Shown here: in pieces, positions 23,455 through 31,647 of the stretch
How the letters are laid out: each line of letters starts with the position of its first letter
Numbering within the stretch: the first letter of the stretch is position 1
Source of the DNA: Candidatus Brocadiia bacterium
GTDB taxonomy: Bacteria; Planctomycetota; Uabimicrobiia; Uabimicrobiales; JABWCH01
Reading direction: 5' to 3'
NCBI GenBank assembly: GCA_013359215.1
Contig: JABWCH010000012.1
Location: 1-32,773 of the forward strand
Length of the DNA: 32,773 nucleotides
Made by a program: the position numbers and the translations under genes
The notes under the pieces: generated by a model
The model's input: the letters and a program-made list of their open reading frames with translations, nothing else
Databases searched by the model: none
Told to the model about the DNA's origin: nothing

Positions 23455-24194
23455 TAGATGTACCCGCCATCCAGTATATAATTTTGTCCAGTAATCCATC
23501 TTGCTTCATGGGAAACGAGGAAAGAAGCCAAAGCTGAAACATCCTTTACATTGCCTATCCCTAGCGTGCATCTGGAAATATTGCTATGACCATGTATTTC
23601 CACAGCGCGGTTTGTCATTTCTGTATCAATCGGCCCAGGAGAAATGCAGTTGACTCTTACTTTGGGTGAGAGTTCGTGGCTTAGAGTTTTGGCGGATGCG
23701 ATCAAGGCTGCTTTAGAAGCACCATAGAAGGTTTGCGCCTTTTCTCCCAAAAAAGCAGATATAGAGGCAAGAAAAGTGATAGAAGCATTTTCGCTTGCAT
23801 AGACTCTGCGGTCAGCAAAGCCTTTGGCTAAAAAAACAGGAGCAAAATAGTTTACATCGAAAAGTTTTTTTCCCGTGCTTTCATCCAAAACCTGGAGAGG
23901 CTGGTCTGCGATAACTCCAGCACAAGAAATGAGTCCTTTTAATCTCCCATACTTTTCTTTGAGATTTTTAACCCATAAAGGCAATTCCTGGATATTTTCT
24001 GTTAGTTCCCTGGCCTCTAAAAAAAAATTTTCAGGATGGGCTGCCATGCTCTTGGTCTTCTGCAAACGTTCTTCATTCCTTCCATTTGCCAAAACACTTG
24101 CTCCCAAAGAATTGAGACGCAAGGCAATCTCTTTTCCAATCCCTGAACTTGCTCCTGTAACCAGAAATATATCTTCTTTGGAAAAACAAATCAT
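23454..24194 (-). CDS. short-chain dehydrogenase/reductase, FabG-like
   Basis: This 246-residue enzyme should reduce a carbonyl with NAD(P)H, probably a 3-ketoacyl group on the carrier protein encoded just upstream. It has the nucleotide-binding TGASSGIG (13-20), SCAGV in place of NNAG, the catalytic Ser144, Tyr157 and Lys161 (YGASK), and the SPGPIDTEM and ILDGGY stretches of classical SDRs. Length is normal. Its ATG overlaps the ACP gene's TGA as ATGA, and its stop overlaps the GNAT start, so all three are translationally coupled. It may instead be a sugar-modifying SDR. Confidence 0.88.
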   Translation of the reverse strand: MICFSKEDIFLVTGASSGIGKEIALRLNSLGASVLANGRNEERLQKTKSMAAHPENFFLEARELTENIQELPLWVKNLKEKYGRLKGLISCAGVIADQPLQVLDESTGKKLFDVNYFAPVFLAKGFADRRVYASENASITFLASISAFLGEKAQTFYGASKAALIASAKTLSHELSPKVRVNCISPGPIDTEMTNRAVEIHGHSNISRCTLGIGNVKDVSALASFLVSHEARWITGQNYILDGGYI

Positions 24195-24412
24195 AGCAAA
24201 CCAGCTTTCTGTACCAAATCTTTAACAGTTTTAAATTTTTCAAAATCAGAAAAAAGCAACTTTTGTCCAAAATGCTTGTCAAACAAAACAACAATAGACA
24301 TCATAGCAAGAGAATCCCATTCAGGAAGCTCTCGTAAAGCCATTTCCAATAGCAGTTCATCTTCTCTTTGTAAGCTGTCCTGCAATTCTACTAAAAATTC
24401 TTTTATTGTCAT
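24191..24412 (-). CDS. acyl carrier protein-like protein
   Basis: The 73 residues form a small acidic helical protein with the phosphopantetheine attachment site EWDSL (Ser34), followed by AMMSIVVLFDKHFG as in helix II of acyl and peptidyl carrier proteins. It should carry an acyl chain or amino acid as a thioester in the cytoplasm. It differs clearly from the main fatty-acid ACP, whose motif is usually DSLD, so it is likely a dedicated carrier for the SDR and GNAT enzymes. AGGA lies 7 bases before the ATG. Its RNA leader contains two hairpins (24439-24530). Confidence 0.85.
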   Translation of the reverse strand: MTIKEFLVELQDSLQREDELLLEMALRELPEWDSLAMMSIVVLFDKHFGQKLLFSDFEKFKTVKDLVQKAGLL

Positions 24413-24431
24413 AAAGTTTTCCTCATATCAG

Positions 24432-24467
24432 AAAAAAAAGATTGTTGAAAGCAATTTTCAACAATCT
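24432..24467 (-). terminator. intrinsic terminator or attenuator in front of the ACP operon
   Basis: Read leftward, AGATTGTTGAAA pairs perfectly with TTTCAACAATCT (12 pairs, 5-base loop) and runs into seven further Ts. It ends about 20 bases before the ACP start codon. It could end transcripts of the C25 protease gene, or act as an attenuator of transcripts starting near 24556. Confidence 0.8.
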
Positions 24468-24494
24468 GGAATCAAAAAGAAAGAGTAATCAAAA

Positions 24495-24530
24495 AGCAAA
24501 GATAAACACAAGAATGTTTATCTTTGCTTG
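24495..24530 (-). terminator. second perfect hairpin between the C25 and ACP genes
   Basis: AAGCAAAGATAAACA (24495-24509) pairs with TGTTTATCTTTGCTT (24516-24530): 15 perfect pairs with a 6-base loop. Read leftward it is followed by TTTG, a short T-run. It may be a weaker first terminator or the sensor half of an attenuator. Confidence 0.65.
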
Positions 24531-24562
24531 TATATGCTTCTTTCTTTATATTCAACTCTTCA

Positions 24563-24590
24563 AGTATACCATAAAACTCGCTAGAGTCAA
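24563..24590 (-). promoter_or_regulatory. sigma70-type promoter for the ACP-SDR-GNAT operon
   Basis: On the minus strand TTGACT (24590-24585), a 16-base spacer and TATACT (24568-24563) form a good promoter just downstream of the C25 stop codon. Transcription would begin near 24556 and pass through both hairpins before the ACP gene. Confidence 0.6.
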
Positions 24591-24608
24591 TTTCTCGCCT
24601 GGCATTTT

Positions 24609-26456
24609 CTATTGTGCCTGTCTGATGCGCAGGGCAGGGTCACCTAAAATATGATATTGCCTGAAGTTTGTCAAGATTTTTTCGCTTACCCAACCATTGT
24701 CCCCAAATTCTCTCAAAACTTTGATTCTGGCTCGGTATAAAATTTGTCCTAATCGGGTAGCAGAAGAATAGGGAGCATCGAACATCTTGGGCCAGATGGA
24801 TTCCATCAAACCTTTGTTAAAGACATCGTTTAAGGAATGGATCGTTTCTCGTGTTGGGGCTATGATAGCTACAACTCCTCTTCCTCTCATGCTCAAGATC
24901 TGTTCGCTAAAGCTTTCGCCTTGTGTACTCAAGGGCGTTCCTTCTGTTTCTCTTCGAAATTTTTCTGTTTCTATATCGAATTGCCCTGTGGTGCAGTCTA
25001 CGTTGAACATAATGGGATATTTTTTATTGCAAAGTTGCTGCAAATCCTCCACTCGGAAAGAAGGGTGATTCCATCCTTGGGAATCCCCATGATCCCTATG
25101 GTTTATAAGGGCAAGTCCAGAATTGATAGCATGTATGATTTCCTGTGTTGTCCCTTCAAAATTCAGGCTTTTAGGAACAGGGGTATTGTTTCCATAGTAG
25201 CAAGGAGTACTTCCTGGCGTTTTTGTGTAAACTCTTTTTATATCATATTGTCGCTTAGAAAGATAAGAAGCAAAAGATTCACATGTGTATATATAATCGC
25301 GGTCGCAGATTCCATCCAAACCATCGTCCTGGAAGTAAGAGGCTAAAAGAATTTTTTTACCAGGAAGGGATTGCTCATAAGCTATGATTTTTTCGACAAT
25401 AGCAGCAACCTCTTCTTCTGTGTTTACAGGAAACCTACCCAGATAAACATCAGGGAGCATGTCTCCTTCGCCATCCAGCAAGCTGTAATGAAAATCCGTG
25501 GCATCATCGTTTTTGTACTTTACAGGGATCATTTCCACATCACCTACAAGGAGGACGTATGTTAGTGCTGGCTGAGTATTGTAGTAGAGGCTAAGATATT
25601 CTTGCAATTTATCGGCTGAAAGCAAGCCTGTAAACTGAAGTTCTTTTTTTACCTGGTCTATTGTTTTTACTGTTACCAAAAAGCCTTCCTGGGTTCTCCA
25701 GGAAACCAGCGGCTCTAGTGCGTTTAAAAATTGGCTTGGAGAAATGATCAAATATTCTTCTTTTTCTTCTTCCTCCCTTACCTGCTGAACGCTGTTTGCT
25801 ATATTAAGCATAGCTCCAAAAGAAAAAGGGCGGGAGTGGACAGGCACGGGCATTTCCCAAGTTCCATGGCTTAGGTTAAGTTCTAAGGTAAAAATCTCTC
25901 CAATATTGATCTGCGCTTCTTGTTGCAAAACTTCAAAAGGCATAATGGAAAGATACACCATATCCAATCCGTGCGATTTTCCTATCTTTTGCAAACAAAC
26001 CTTGACTGGCCCATTAGTAAAAGATTTTCTATTGTTTGTTTCTTCTCTGAAATCATAATTTTTTTCTTGTAAAAAGGCACTGTCTTTTGGGTTTTTAGCA
26101 TTGATGACAATCGGAATCTCTCCAAACATCACAGTTGCCACATAATCTATTCTAATTTCAGGCAAAGAACCTTCTGGTACTGCTATGAGATAAGAAAGAA
26201 AAGGAACGCAAGCTTCTTGCTCTGCATAGTTTTGGCCTGCCCCTGGCGTAAATATTTCATAGGCATTCTTGCTAGAAATCCATTTTTTAAAGAATCCAGG
26301 CCAATTAACATGGAAAAAAAGCTGGTGTGCATTTTTTTCGATTTTGACATTTACAGGAGCTGGCTTTTTGCTTGTCATATATTCCCAGATAACCCTGCTA
26401 TCAGCATTTATACCCCAACAAAAAAATAAAAAAAGGATAAAGATAAAAGTGTGCAT
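24609..26456 (-). CDS. secreted gingipain-like cysteine protease, peptidase family C25
   Basis: The 615 residues begin with a signal peptide (HTFIFILFLFFCWGINA), so the protein is exported. An N-terminal part (about 20-245) resembles the propeptide region of C25 proteases. The catalytic domain follows, with YLIISPSQFLNALEPLVSWR, VLLVGDVEMIPVKY, LPDVYLGRFP, the candidate catalytic His in INHRDHGD (His453 or, more likely, His456) and Cys488 in FNVDCTTGQFD. It ends with YHILGDPALRIRQ, close behind the catalytic domain, with no adhesin or type IX sorting domain as in gingipains. I chose ATG 26454-26456 because AGGAGG lies 4 bases before it; the longer start at 26495 would put 13 residues before the signal peptide. 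Its substrate is unknown. Confidence 0.82.
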   Translation of the reverse strand: MHTFIFILFLFFCWGINADSRVIWEYMTSKKPAPVNVKIEKNAHQLFFHVNWPGFFKKWISSKNAYEIFTPGAGQNYAEQEACVPFLSYLIAVPEGSLPEIRIDYVATVMFGEIPIVINAKNPKDSAFLQEKNYDFREETNNRKSFTNGPVKVCLQKIGKSHGLDMVYLSIMPFEVLQQEAQINIGEIFTLELNLSHGTWEMPVPVHSRPFSFGAMLNIANSVQQVREEEEKEEYLIISPSQFLNALEPLVSWRTQEGFLVTVKTIDQVKKELQFTGLLSADKLQEYLSLYYNTQPALTYVLLVGDVEMIPVKYKNDDATDFHYSLLDGEGDMLPDVYLGRFPVNTEEEVAAIVEKIIAYEQSLPGKKILLASYFQDDGLDGICDRDYIYTCESFASYLSKRQYDIKRVYTKTPGSTPCYYGNNTPVPKSLNFEGTTQEIIHAINSGLALINHRDHGDSQGWNHPSFRVEDLQQLCNKKYPIMFNVDCTTGQFDIETEKFRRETEGTPLSTQGESFSEQILSMRGRGVVAIIAPTRETIHSLNDVFNKGLMESIWPKMFDAPYSSATRLGQILYRARIKVLREFGDNGWVSEKILTNFRQYHILGDPALRIRQAQ

Positions 26457-26805
26457 AATGCCTCCTGCTTTTATAAAGCTTTTGTTGATAGCCAAAATAT
26501 TTTATTGGCTAAATTTTATGATCTTATCTTAATTTTTGTTTCTACGATTTTTTTTAAAGCAAAATCAATGCCAAAAAAAATATATAGATAAACCTTTACA
26601 ATGGAATATGTTATAGATAATGGATATTCAAAGATGAAAGAAGAGAAAAAAAATAGCACCTGTTTTATATCCAAAAATGTAGCAAATCCGCACACATTCA
26701 TCAATCTTTAACGATTCTTGACAATGCATAGTCTTTTGGCTAAAATACTTTCTTTATGGCATTTTACAGGCTTGTTAGTAAGAATGAATTTTCTAGGGGA
26801 AAAAC
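26457..26805. other. divergent intergenic region
   Basis: This 349-base AT-rich stretch separates the C25 gene (-) from the giant kinase gene (+). It holds the C25 ribosome binding site (CCTCCT on the plus strand, 26461-26466), an AGCCAA/TTGGCT hairpin (26490-26510) in the C25 leader, and a strong rightward promoter. I found no credible gene and no clear leftward promoter. Confidence 0.6.
26718..26746 (+). promoter_or_regulatory. near-consensus sigma70 promoter of the giant kinase operon
   Basis: TTGACA (26718-26723), a 17-base spacer and TAAAAT (26741-26746) precede the kinase start codon by 59 bases. Transcription should start near 26753. Confidence 0.75.
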
Positions 26806-29800
26806 ATGCTTTCAAGAGATCATGAGACAATACATATTGCCATGGAGTTAGGTTACATTGATGAAAAACAGGCAGCGTCGGCTTATACTGTCCAGCAGTA
26901 TTGCAAAAGAAGAGGGCATGATATAAGTATATTGGAAATTTTACAGCAAAAAAATTTTATTGATACAGAGCAAGCCAAAAAGATTATAATCAAAGGGGGA
27001 ATCCAGGAAGAAAAAATTCCGCCTAAACAAAATATAGAACAAAATGTGGAGAAATTGGTAAAAACTATCAGAGAAGATAAAAAAATTGAAAAAACCAATC
27101 CAAGAGGAATGGAAAAGGCCATCTTGAAAGCACCGCTAGATAAAGAAAAAAAGGAAGAAAAAAGAGAAAATCCTGTAGAAAGGGAAAATCAGCCTTTGAT
27201 GACCCAATACCCTGTGCCTGGACAAACATGGGGGGATTTCGAGATTTTAGAAAAAAAAGATGGGGGTATGGCTGCGGTTTTTATATCAAAGCAAAAGAGC
27301 ATAGAGCGCGTTGTAGCACTCAAAGTTTTAGTAATGGAAAAAGACTCTGCTGAAAAACGAGAAAGGTTTCAAAGAGAAGCACAGCTCGCGGCAAGGTTAG
27401 AACACCCCAATATAGTAAAAATATATCAGGCAGATATACATCATGAAATTCCTTATTTTGGAATGGCTTATATTGAAGGATGCACTCTGCCAGAGTATTG
27501 CAAGAGCAACCCTGTTTCCCTGCAAGAGTTTTTGAAAATCATACAAACAATCGCTATCGCCTTGCATTATGCGCATACGCAAGGCATAGTCCATAGAGAT
27601 ATTAAGCCATCGAATATATTAATCAATAAAGAAAATATCCCTTTTCTTACAGACTTTGGTATTGCCCGCAGCCTTGAAGAAGAAGACTATTCTTTAACGA
27701 GAACAGGCCAGATTCTTGGGACACCAAGATATATGTCTCCAGAGCAAGCCCTGGGCCAGTCTAAAAATATAGATGCCAGAAGCGATATTTATTCTCTTGG
27801 CAGCATCTTGTATGAGTTTATTACCCTGCGGCCTGCCATAGAAGGAAGCACACCTGGCGAAATTCTGTCCAATATTGCGAATGATAACCGTATCCATCCA
27901 AGAGATGCCAAGCCAGATATACCAGATAAGCTAGAAGAAATTCTATTGATAGCAACAGCACATCAAAAAGAAAATCGCTATGAAACAGCAGAAAAATTCG
28001 CTTTGGATATACAAGCCTTTTTAGAGCAAGGGACAACTAAAGATAAAAAAAAGACAAGGATGATTAGAAAGCGTTATAAACAGAAAAAGCAAAAAATACC
28101 TTATCTTCTTTTGGCTTCTTTTATTAGCCCTATTTTAATAGGTCTTTTCTTCCTTTTCCCTTTGTCTGCACCAAAAGAAAAGTCCTATCAGGAGGACGTA
28201 AAAAAGGCAGAATCCCTTTTCGAGAAAAAAGAATATGATGCAGCGAGTAGTCTTCTGGAAGAAATCATCAAGAAAAGCATACCTTCCCCTAAGGCACTCT
28301 TGCTTTATGCAAAAATTTTAGGCATTCAGGGAAAATCAGAAGAAATGAAGCTGGTTTGGGTTCGCCTGGAAGAAATGGTTTTTCAAAATGCCCACTGGTT
28401 ACAGTGCCTCGGCGAACATGCGTTTGAGATGGGGCAATTCAAAGAAGCAGCAGAATACTTTCAGAAAGTATGGGAAATCCAAAAAAATTCTTTAGAATTG
28501 CAAAAAAAACTCGCTTGTGCTCTATTGAAATCTTCAAACTATGAGCAAGCGCGTTTTCATTATGAAAAAATTGCCTTGCAGGACGATCCTGAAGTATTGT
28601 GGGGACTATCTGTCATTCATTTTAGGAATGGCTCTCCTGAAGCAGCATATAACCTTGCCAATAAAGCCTTTGAAAGCAAAGGCATAGAATCCGTAACTCC
28701 CTGGTTGAAGGCAGAAATTCATTTCATTAGAGGCAAATCTCATTGGGTAAGCCTGAGAAAGCTTTTTCATTATGAATGGCTTTTGCCTCACCTTGAAGAA
28801 AAAAAAGAAGGGAATACAGGAGAGAATAGTTTGCAGAAAGAGCTGCAATCCATATCAGTTGATTTGGAAGTATCGGCTAAATCGTATCCACAAAGGCAAG
28901 ATTTTCTTGATTATGCAACAGGGATACAAATCGAAATGCTGCCATGCAATTCTTTGGAAAGCCATGAAAAATATACTCAACTGTACGGAAAAATTTCTTC
29001 TGATTCCCAGACACATCTATGGTTCAAAAACCTTACACTTCGGTTTTATATTCGCCAAAAAAAATGGCAGGAAGCAATAGATCTTTGCAGCCAATTGGTT
29101 TCTCAATATCCATGGAAAGCAGAAATATATTACATAAGAGCTATAGCGCAGTTTTGTAACCAAGAAAAAGAAAAAGCCTTTGAGAATTTTACTAAGACAT
29201 TTCGCCTTGATTGGATCAATATCATTCCTATGGAAACAATGCTGCAATTGATTTTGCTGGAATTTAACCAGGCAGAATTTATCCAGATGTATCAGAGCAT
29301 GAACCAATATTTTACGCCGTCTCTTCTTACTGTACAAAGTTTGCTGTTTGAACAATCTCTTGCCAGGTTTCAAAATCAAAATTACTTTTCTCATGAAGTA
29401 GCACTAAAAGAAAAGCCCCCTTCTAAAGAATTTTTGTGGAAAAGCTATCTGGAAACCATATCCAAGCAAGCTTATCTCGTAATAGAAAAAGCTTTGATGA
29501 ACTACTATAGTATTTCAGAACTACAAGAAGACATAAAAGAGATTAAAAAGAAATACGCAAGAGATCGCATTAAAGTAAAACGTCTGGAAGATTTCAGAAT
29601 TTTTTTGCAAAAAGAGCATACAAGAAGGCAAGTTAGCCAAATAAAAACAATCCTTTTTCGCCATAATTCTCTGCAAGAAGAAGTCTATTCTAAAGAAATT
29701 TACGATATGCAAGAAGAAGGAGAATCCTTACTTTTCAGTATTTTAAAAGACCCCCAGGAAGACCCTGTAGTAAGATTTTTTTCTGCAAGGATGCTTCTTT

Positions 29801-31626
29801 GCCTCCGAAAATCAAAACTCTTTTTAGAACTCAAAAAAATCTCAGAAAGCGATGAATCTCCATGCAATTTAATCGCTGCTGCTGCTATTCATGAGCAAGG
29901 AATTCCCTGTATCATGCCTCATAAAGAGTTAAATAAGCCACATATTCCTTTTTTCCGCGCTCTATTAGGCGGAATGATACATTCTTATGCCATGAGACAT
30001 CCAGAGGCAGCTATAAAACTTTTAGAAGACGAAGACGAGCTTGTAGCACTAAGTACGGCATGCCATTTAAGGCAATATGGAAAACTAAGCGAACGGCTTG
30101 AAGAAAAGACAGAATCTACCTTCCTGCGTCTTTGGAAAAGCCAATCTACATCAGTTCGATCTACAGCTTGTAGAATTTTCTGGCATATAGCCAATGTTGG
30201 AATCGATGTTTTAGCAGAGGATACCTATGCTTTTAGAGTTAAAATATGCCATAAAATCTATGGGAAATATCTCCCGCAGCTATTAGAGCTTTTGAATGAT
30301 AAATCGTGGGAAGTGCGTGTATCCGCTTGTATTGCCTTGCTTAGCAAAAGATATTTTGTTTTCCAGGAAACCAAAGAGCTTTTCAAAGCCCCTATTACCA
30401 AAGAAATACAAGCTGCTTTGCAAGCCAGATTCCAAGAAAACATCCATATTTTAAAAATCTGGGCTTTGTTTGCACAATCGCTTTGGAATCCTGGCAACCA
30501 TCTTATGGAAGTTTTAGATGATAGCTATATGCCATTGTATTTAAGAATGGTAGCCAGCTATGGAATAGCAAGGTCTGGCTCATCGGAGCTTGTCTTTAAG
30601 CTATTCGAATTTATCAAAAAGCCATGCATTTCTCTTGGTGATAAAGTCATAAAAAAAATTTTTCTCTTCAGTATGGGAGCAACACCGCAGGGCGTTTTTA
30701 AAAACTTTTTTGCACGTCAGCTTTCTACCATGATGGAAGAATTGGATATAGAGTTGACAGAAGGGGCTATCGCTGCTTTTCTATGGTTAGGCGACCGCAA
30801 TAGCCTGCCCAAAATCCATCCCCATCTTCATTCTCCATCTTTGGGTTTGCAATGCGCGAGTGCTGCCACTTTAGCATCTTTATTGTCAAAATATGACAGA
30901 ACAAAGCTTCTCGATTTTCAAGAATTTATAAAAAAACAGCCTAAAAAAATACAAGATTCTGCGGCCTTTGGATACTATCAGACCATTGTACTTCTCACCA
31001 TTCCCAACTATTTTCATAAAACGGACTGGTATGATGAACATCTTTCTATCATGATGAAAGAAGCCTCTAAAGATTGGATTTTCTATTTAGAAAAAGCATT
31101 GGAGCTATCCCAGTTTGCTAAGTTCTATTATGAAGCAGCCTGGATACACTACAAATTTCATGAATATCCCAAAGCCAAGGAGTATTTGCAAAAAATCCTC
31201 TCGCTTCCAGAAAAAGACCAGAAAAAAGAATTCCATGTCCGCGCCCTTGCGCTTCTAGCAGAAATTTTCGTAGAAGAAAAGCAAGACAAAGAATCGTTGG
31301 AGATATTAGAAAATGCTTTAAAAGAATATCCATTTTCTAAGCATTTACACTATACTTTAGGAAATATTTTGAGCAGAATAGGCCAGAGAGACAAAGCAAT
31401 AGAACATTTTTTTTCGAGCTATCTGTGTTTTCCCAAAGATTTTCATCCTCTTTTTCTAGCATCCGTGGTGTTTATACAAAAAGGAGAAACAGAACAAGCT
31501 ATTGCAATATTGCAATTCATTCATGAAAAATTCCCTCTCACAAAGGGCCAGACATCAAGATCTAAGGATTTTCCAGAATTCCATTCACTAAAAAATCATC
31601 CGTGGATTCAAAGTTTGCCTGATTGA
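26806..31626 (+). CDS. giant Ser/Thr protein kinase with membrane segment, TPR and HEAT-like repeats
   Basis: This 1606-residue protein has an N-terminal helical module (about 1-65, LGYIDEKQAASAY and ILQQKNFIDTEQAKKII, two similar units), a charged linker, and an apparently active kinase domain (about 142-405). Lys173 in VALKVL, HRDIKPSN with Asp265, DFG at 283-285 and GTPRYMSPEQ are present; the glycine loop is degenerate (DGGMAAV). One membrane segment lies at about 431-455. The following 1150 residues should lie outside the cytoplasm: TPR-like repeats (about 465-800), a region with HEAT-like units (about 1000-1400), and TPRs again before the C-terminus. The layout fits a transmembrane kinase that reads binding at an outer scaffold. 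AGGGGA precedes the ATG. The next gene, a pseudokinase, follows after 21 bases. Confidence 0.9.
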   Translation: MLSRDHETIHIAMELGYIDEKQAASAYTVQQYCKRRGHDISILEILQQKNFIDTEQAKKIIIKGGIQEEKIPPKQNIEQNVEKLVKTIREDKKIEKTNPRGMEKAILKAPLDKEKKEEKRENPVERENQPLMTQYPVPGQTWGDFEILEKKDGGMAAVFISKQKSIERVVALKVLVMEKDSAEKRERFQREAQLAARLEHPNIVKIYQADIHHEIPYFGMAYIEGCTLPEYCKSNPVSLQEFLKIIQTIAIALHYAHTQGIVHRDIKPSNILINKENIPFLTDFGIARSLEEEDYSLTRTGQILGTPRYMSPEQALGQSKNIDARSDIYSLGSILYEFITLRPAIEGSTPGEILSNIANDNRIHPRDAKPDIPDKLEEILLIATAHQKENRYETAEKFALDIQAFLEQGTTKDKKKTRMIRKRYKQKKQKIPYLLLASFISPILIGLFFLFPLSAPKEKSYQEDVKKAESLFEKKEYDAASSLLEEIIKKSIPSPKALLLYAKILGIQGKSEEMKLVWVRLEEMVFQNAHWLQCLGEHAFEMGQFKEAAEYFQKVWEIQKNSLELQKKLACALLKSSNYEQARFHYEKIALQDDPEVLWGLSVIHFRNGSPEAAYNLANKAFESKGIESVTPWLKAEIHFIRGKSHWVSLRKLFHYEWLLPHLEEKKEGNTGENSLQKELQSISVDLEVSAKSYPQRQDFLDYATGIQIEMLPCNSLESHEKYTQLYGKISSDSQTHLWFKNLTLRFYIRQKKWQEAIDLCSQLVSQYPWKAEIYYIRAIAQFCNQEKEKAFENFTKTFRLDWINIIPMETMLQLILLEFNQAEFIQMYQSMNQYFTPSLLTVQSLLFEQSLARFQNQNYFSHEVALKEKPPSKEFLWKSYLETISKQAYLVIEKALMNYYSISELQEDIKEIKKKYARDRIKVKRLEDFRIFLQKEHTRRQVSQIKTILFRHNSLQEEVYSKEIYDMQEEGESLLFSILKDPQEDPVVRFFSARMLLCLRKSKLFLELKKISESDESPCNLIAAAAIHEQGIPCIMPHKELNKPHIPFFRALLGGMIHSYAMRHPEAAIKLLEDEDELVALSTACHLRQYGKLSERLEEKTESTFLRLWKSQSTSVRSTACRIFWHIANVGIDVLAEDTYAFRVKICHKIYGKYLPQLLELLNDKSWEVRVSACIALLSKRYFVFQETKELFKAPITKEIQAALQARFQENIHILKIWALFAQSLWNPGNHLMEVLDDSYMPLYLRMVASYGIARSGSSELVFKLFEFIKKPCISLGDKVIKKIFLFSMGATPQGVFKNFFARQLSTMMEELDIELTEGAIAAFLWLGDRNSLPKIHPHLHSPSLGLQCASAATLASLLSKYDRTKLLDFQEFIKKQPKKIQDSAAFGYYQTIVLLTIPNYFHKTDWYDEHLSIMMKEASKDWIFYLEKALELSQFAKFYYEAAWIHYKFHEYPKAKEYLQKILSLPEKDQKKEFHVRALALLAEIFVEEKQDKESLEILENALKEYPFSKHLHYTLGNILSRIGQRDKAIEHFFSSYLCFPKDFHPLFLASVVFIQKGETEQAIAILQFIHEKFPLTKGQTSRSKDFPEFHSLKNHPWIQSLPD

Positions 31627-31647
31627 TATAGCGAGGAGAGCCATAGT

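Noticed and set aside
24837..25346. 169-codon open frame on the plus strand
   Set aside because: It is antisense to the C25 catalytic domain, which is clearly coding on the other strand.
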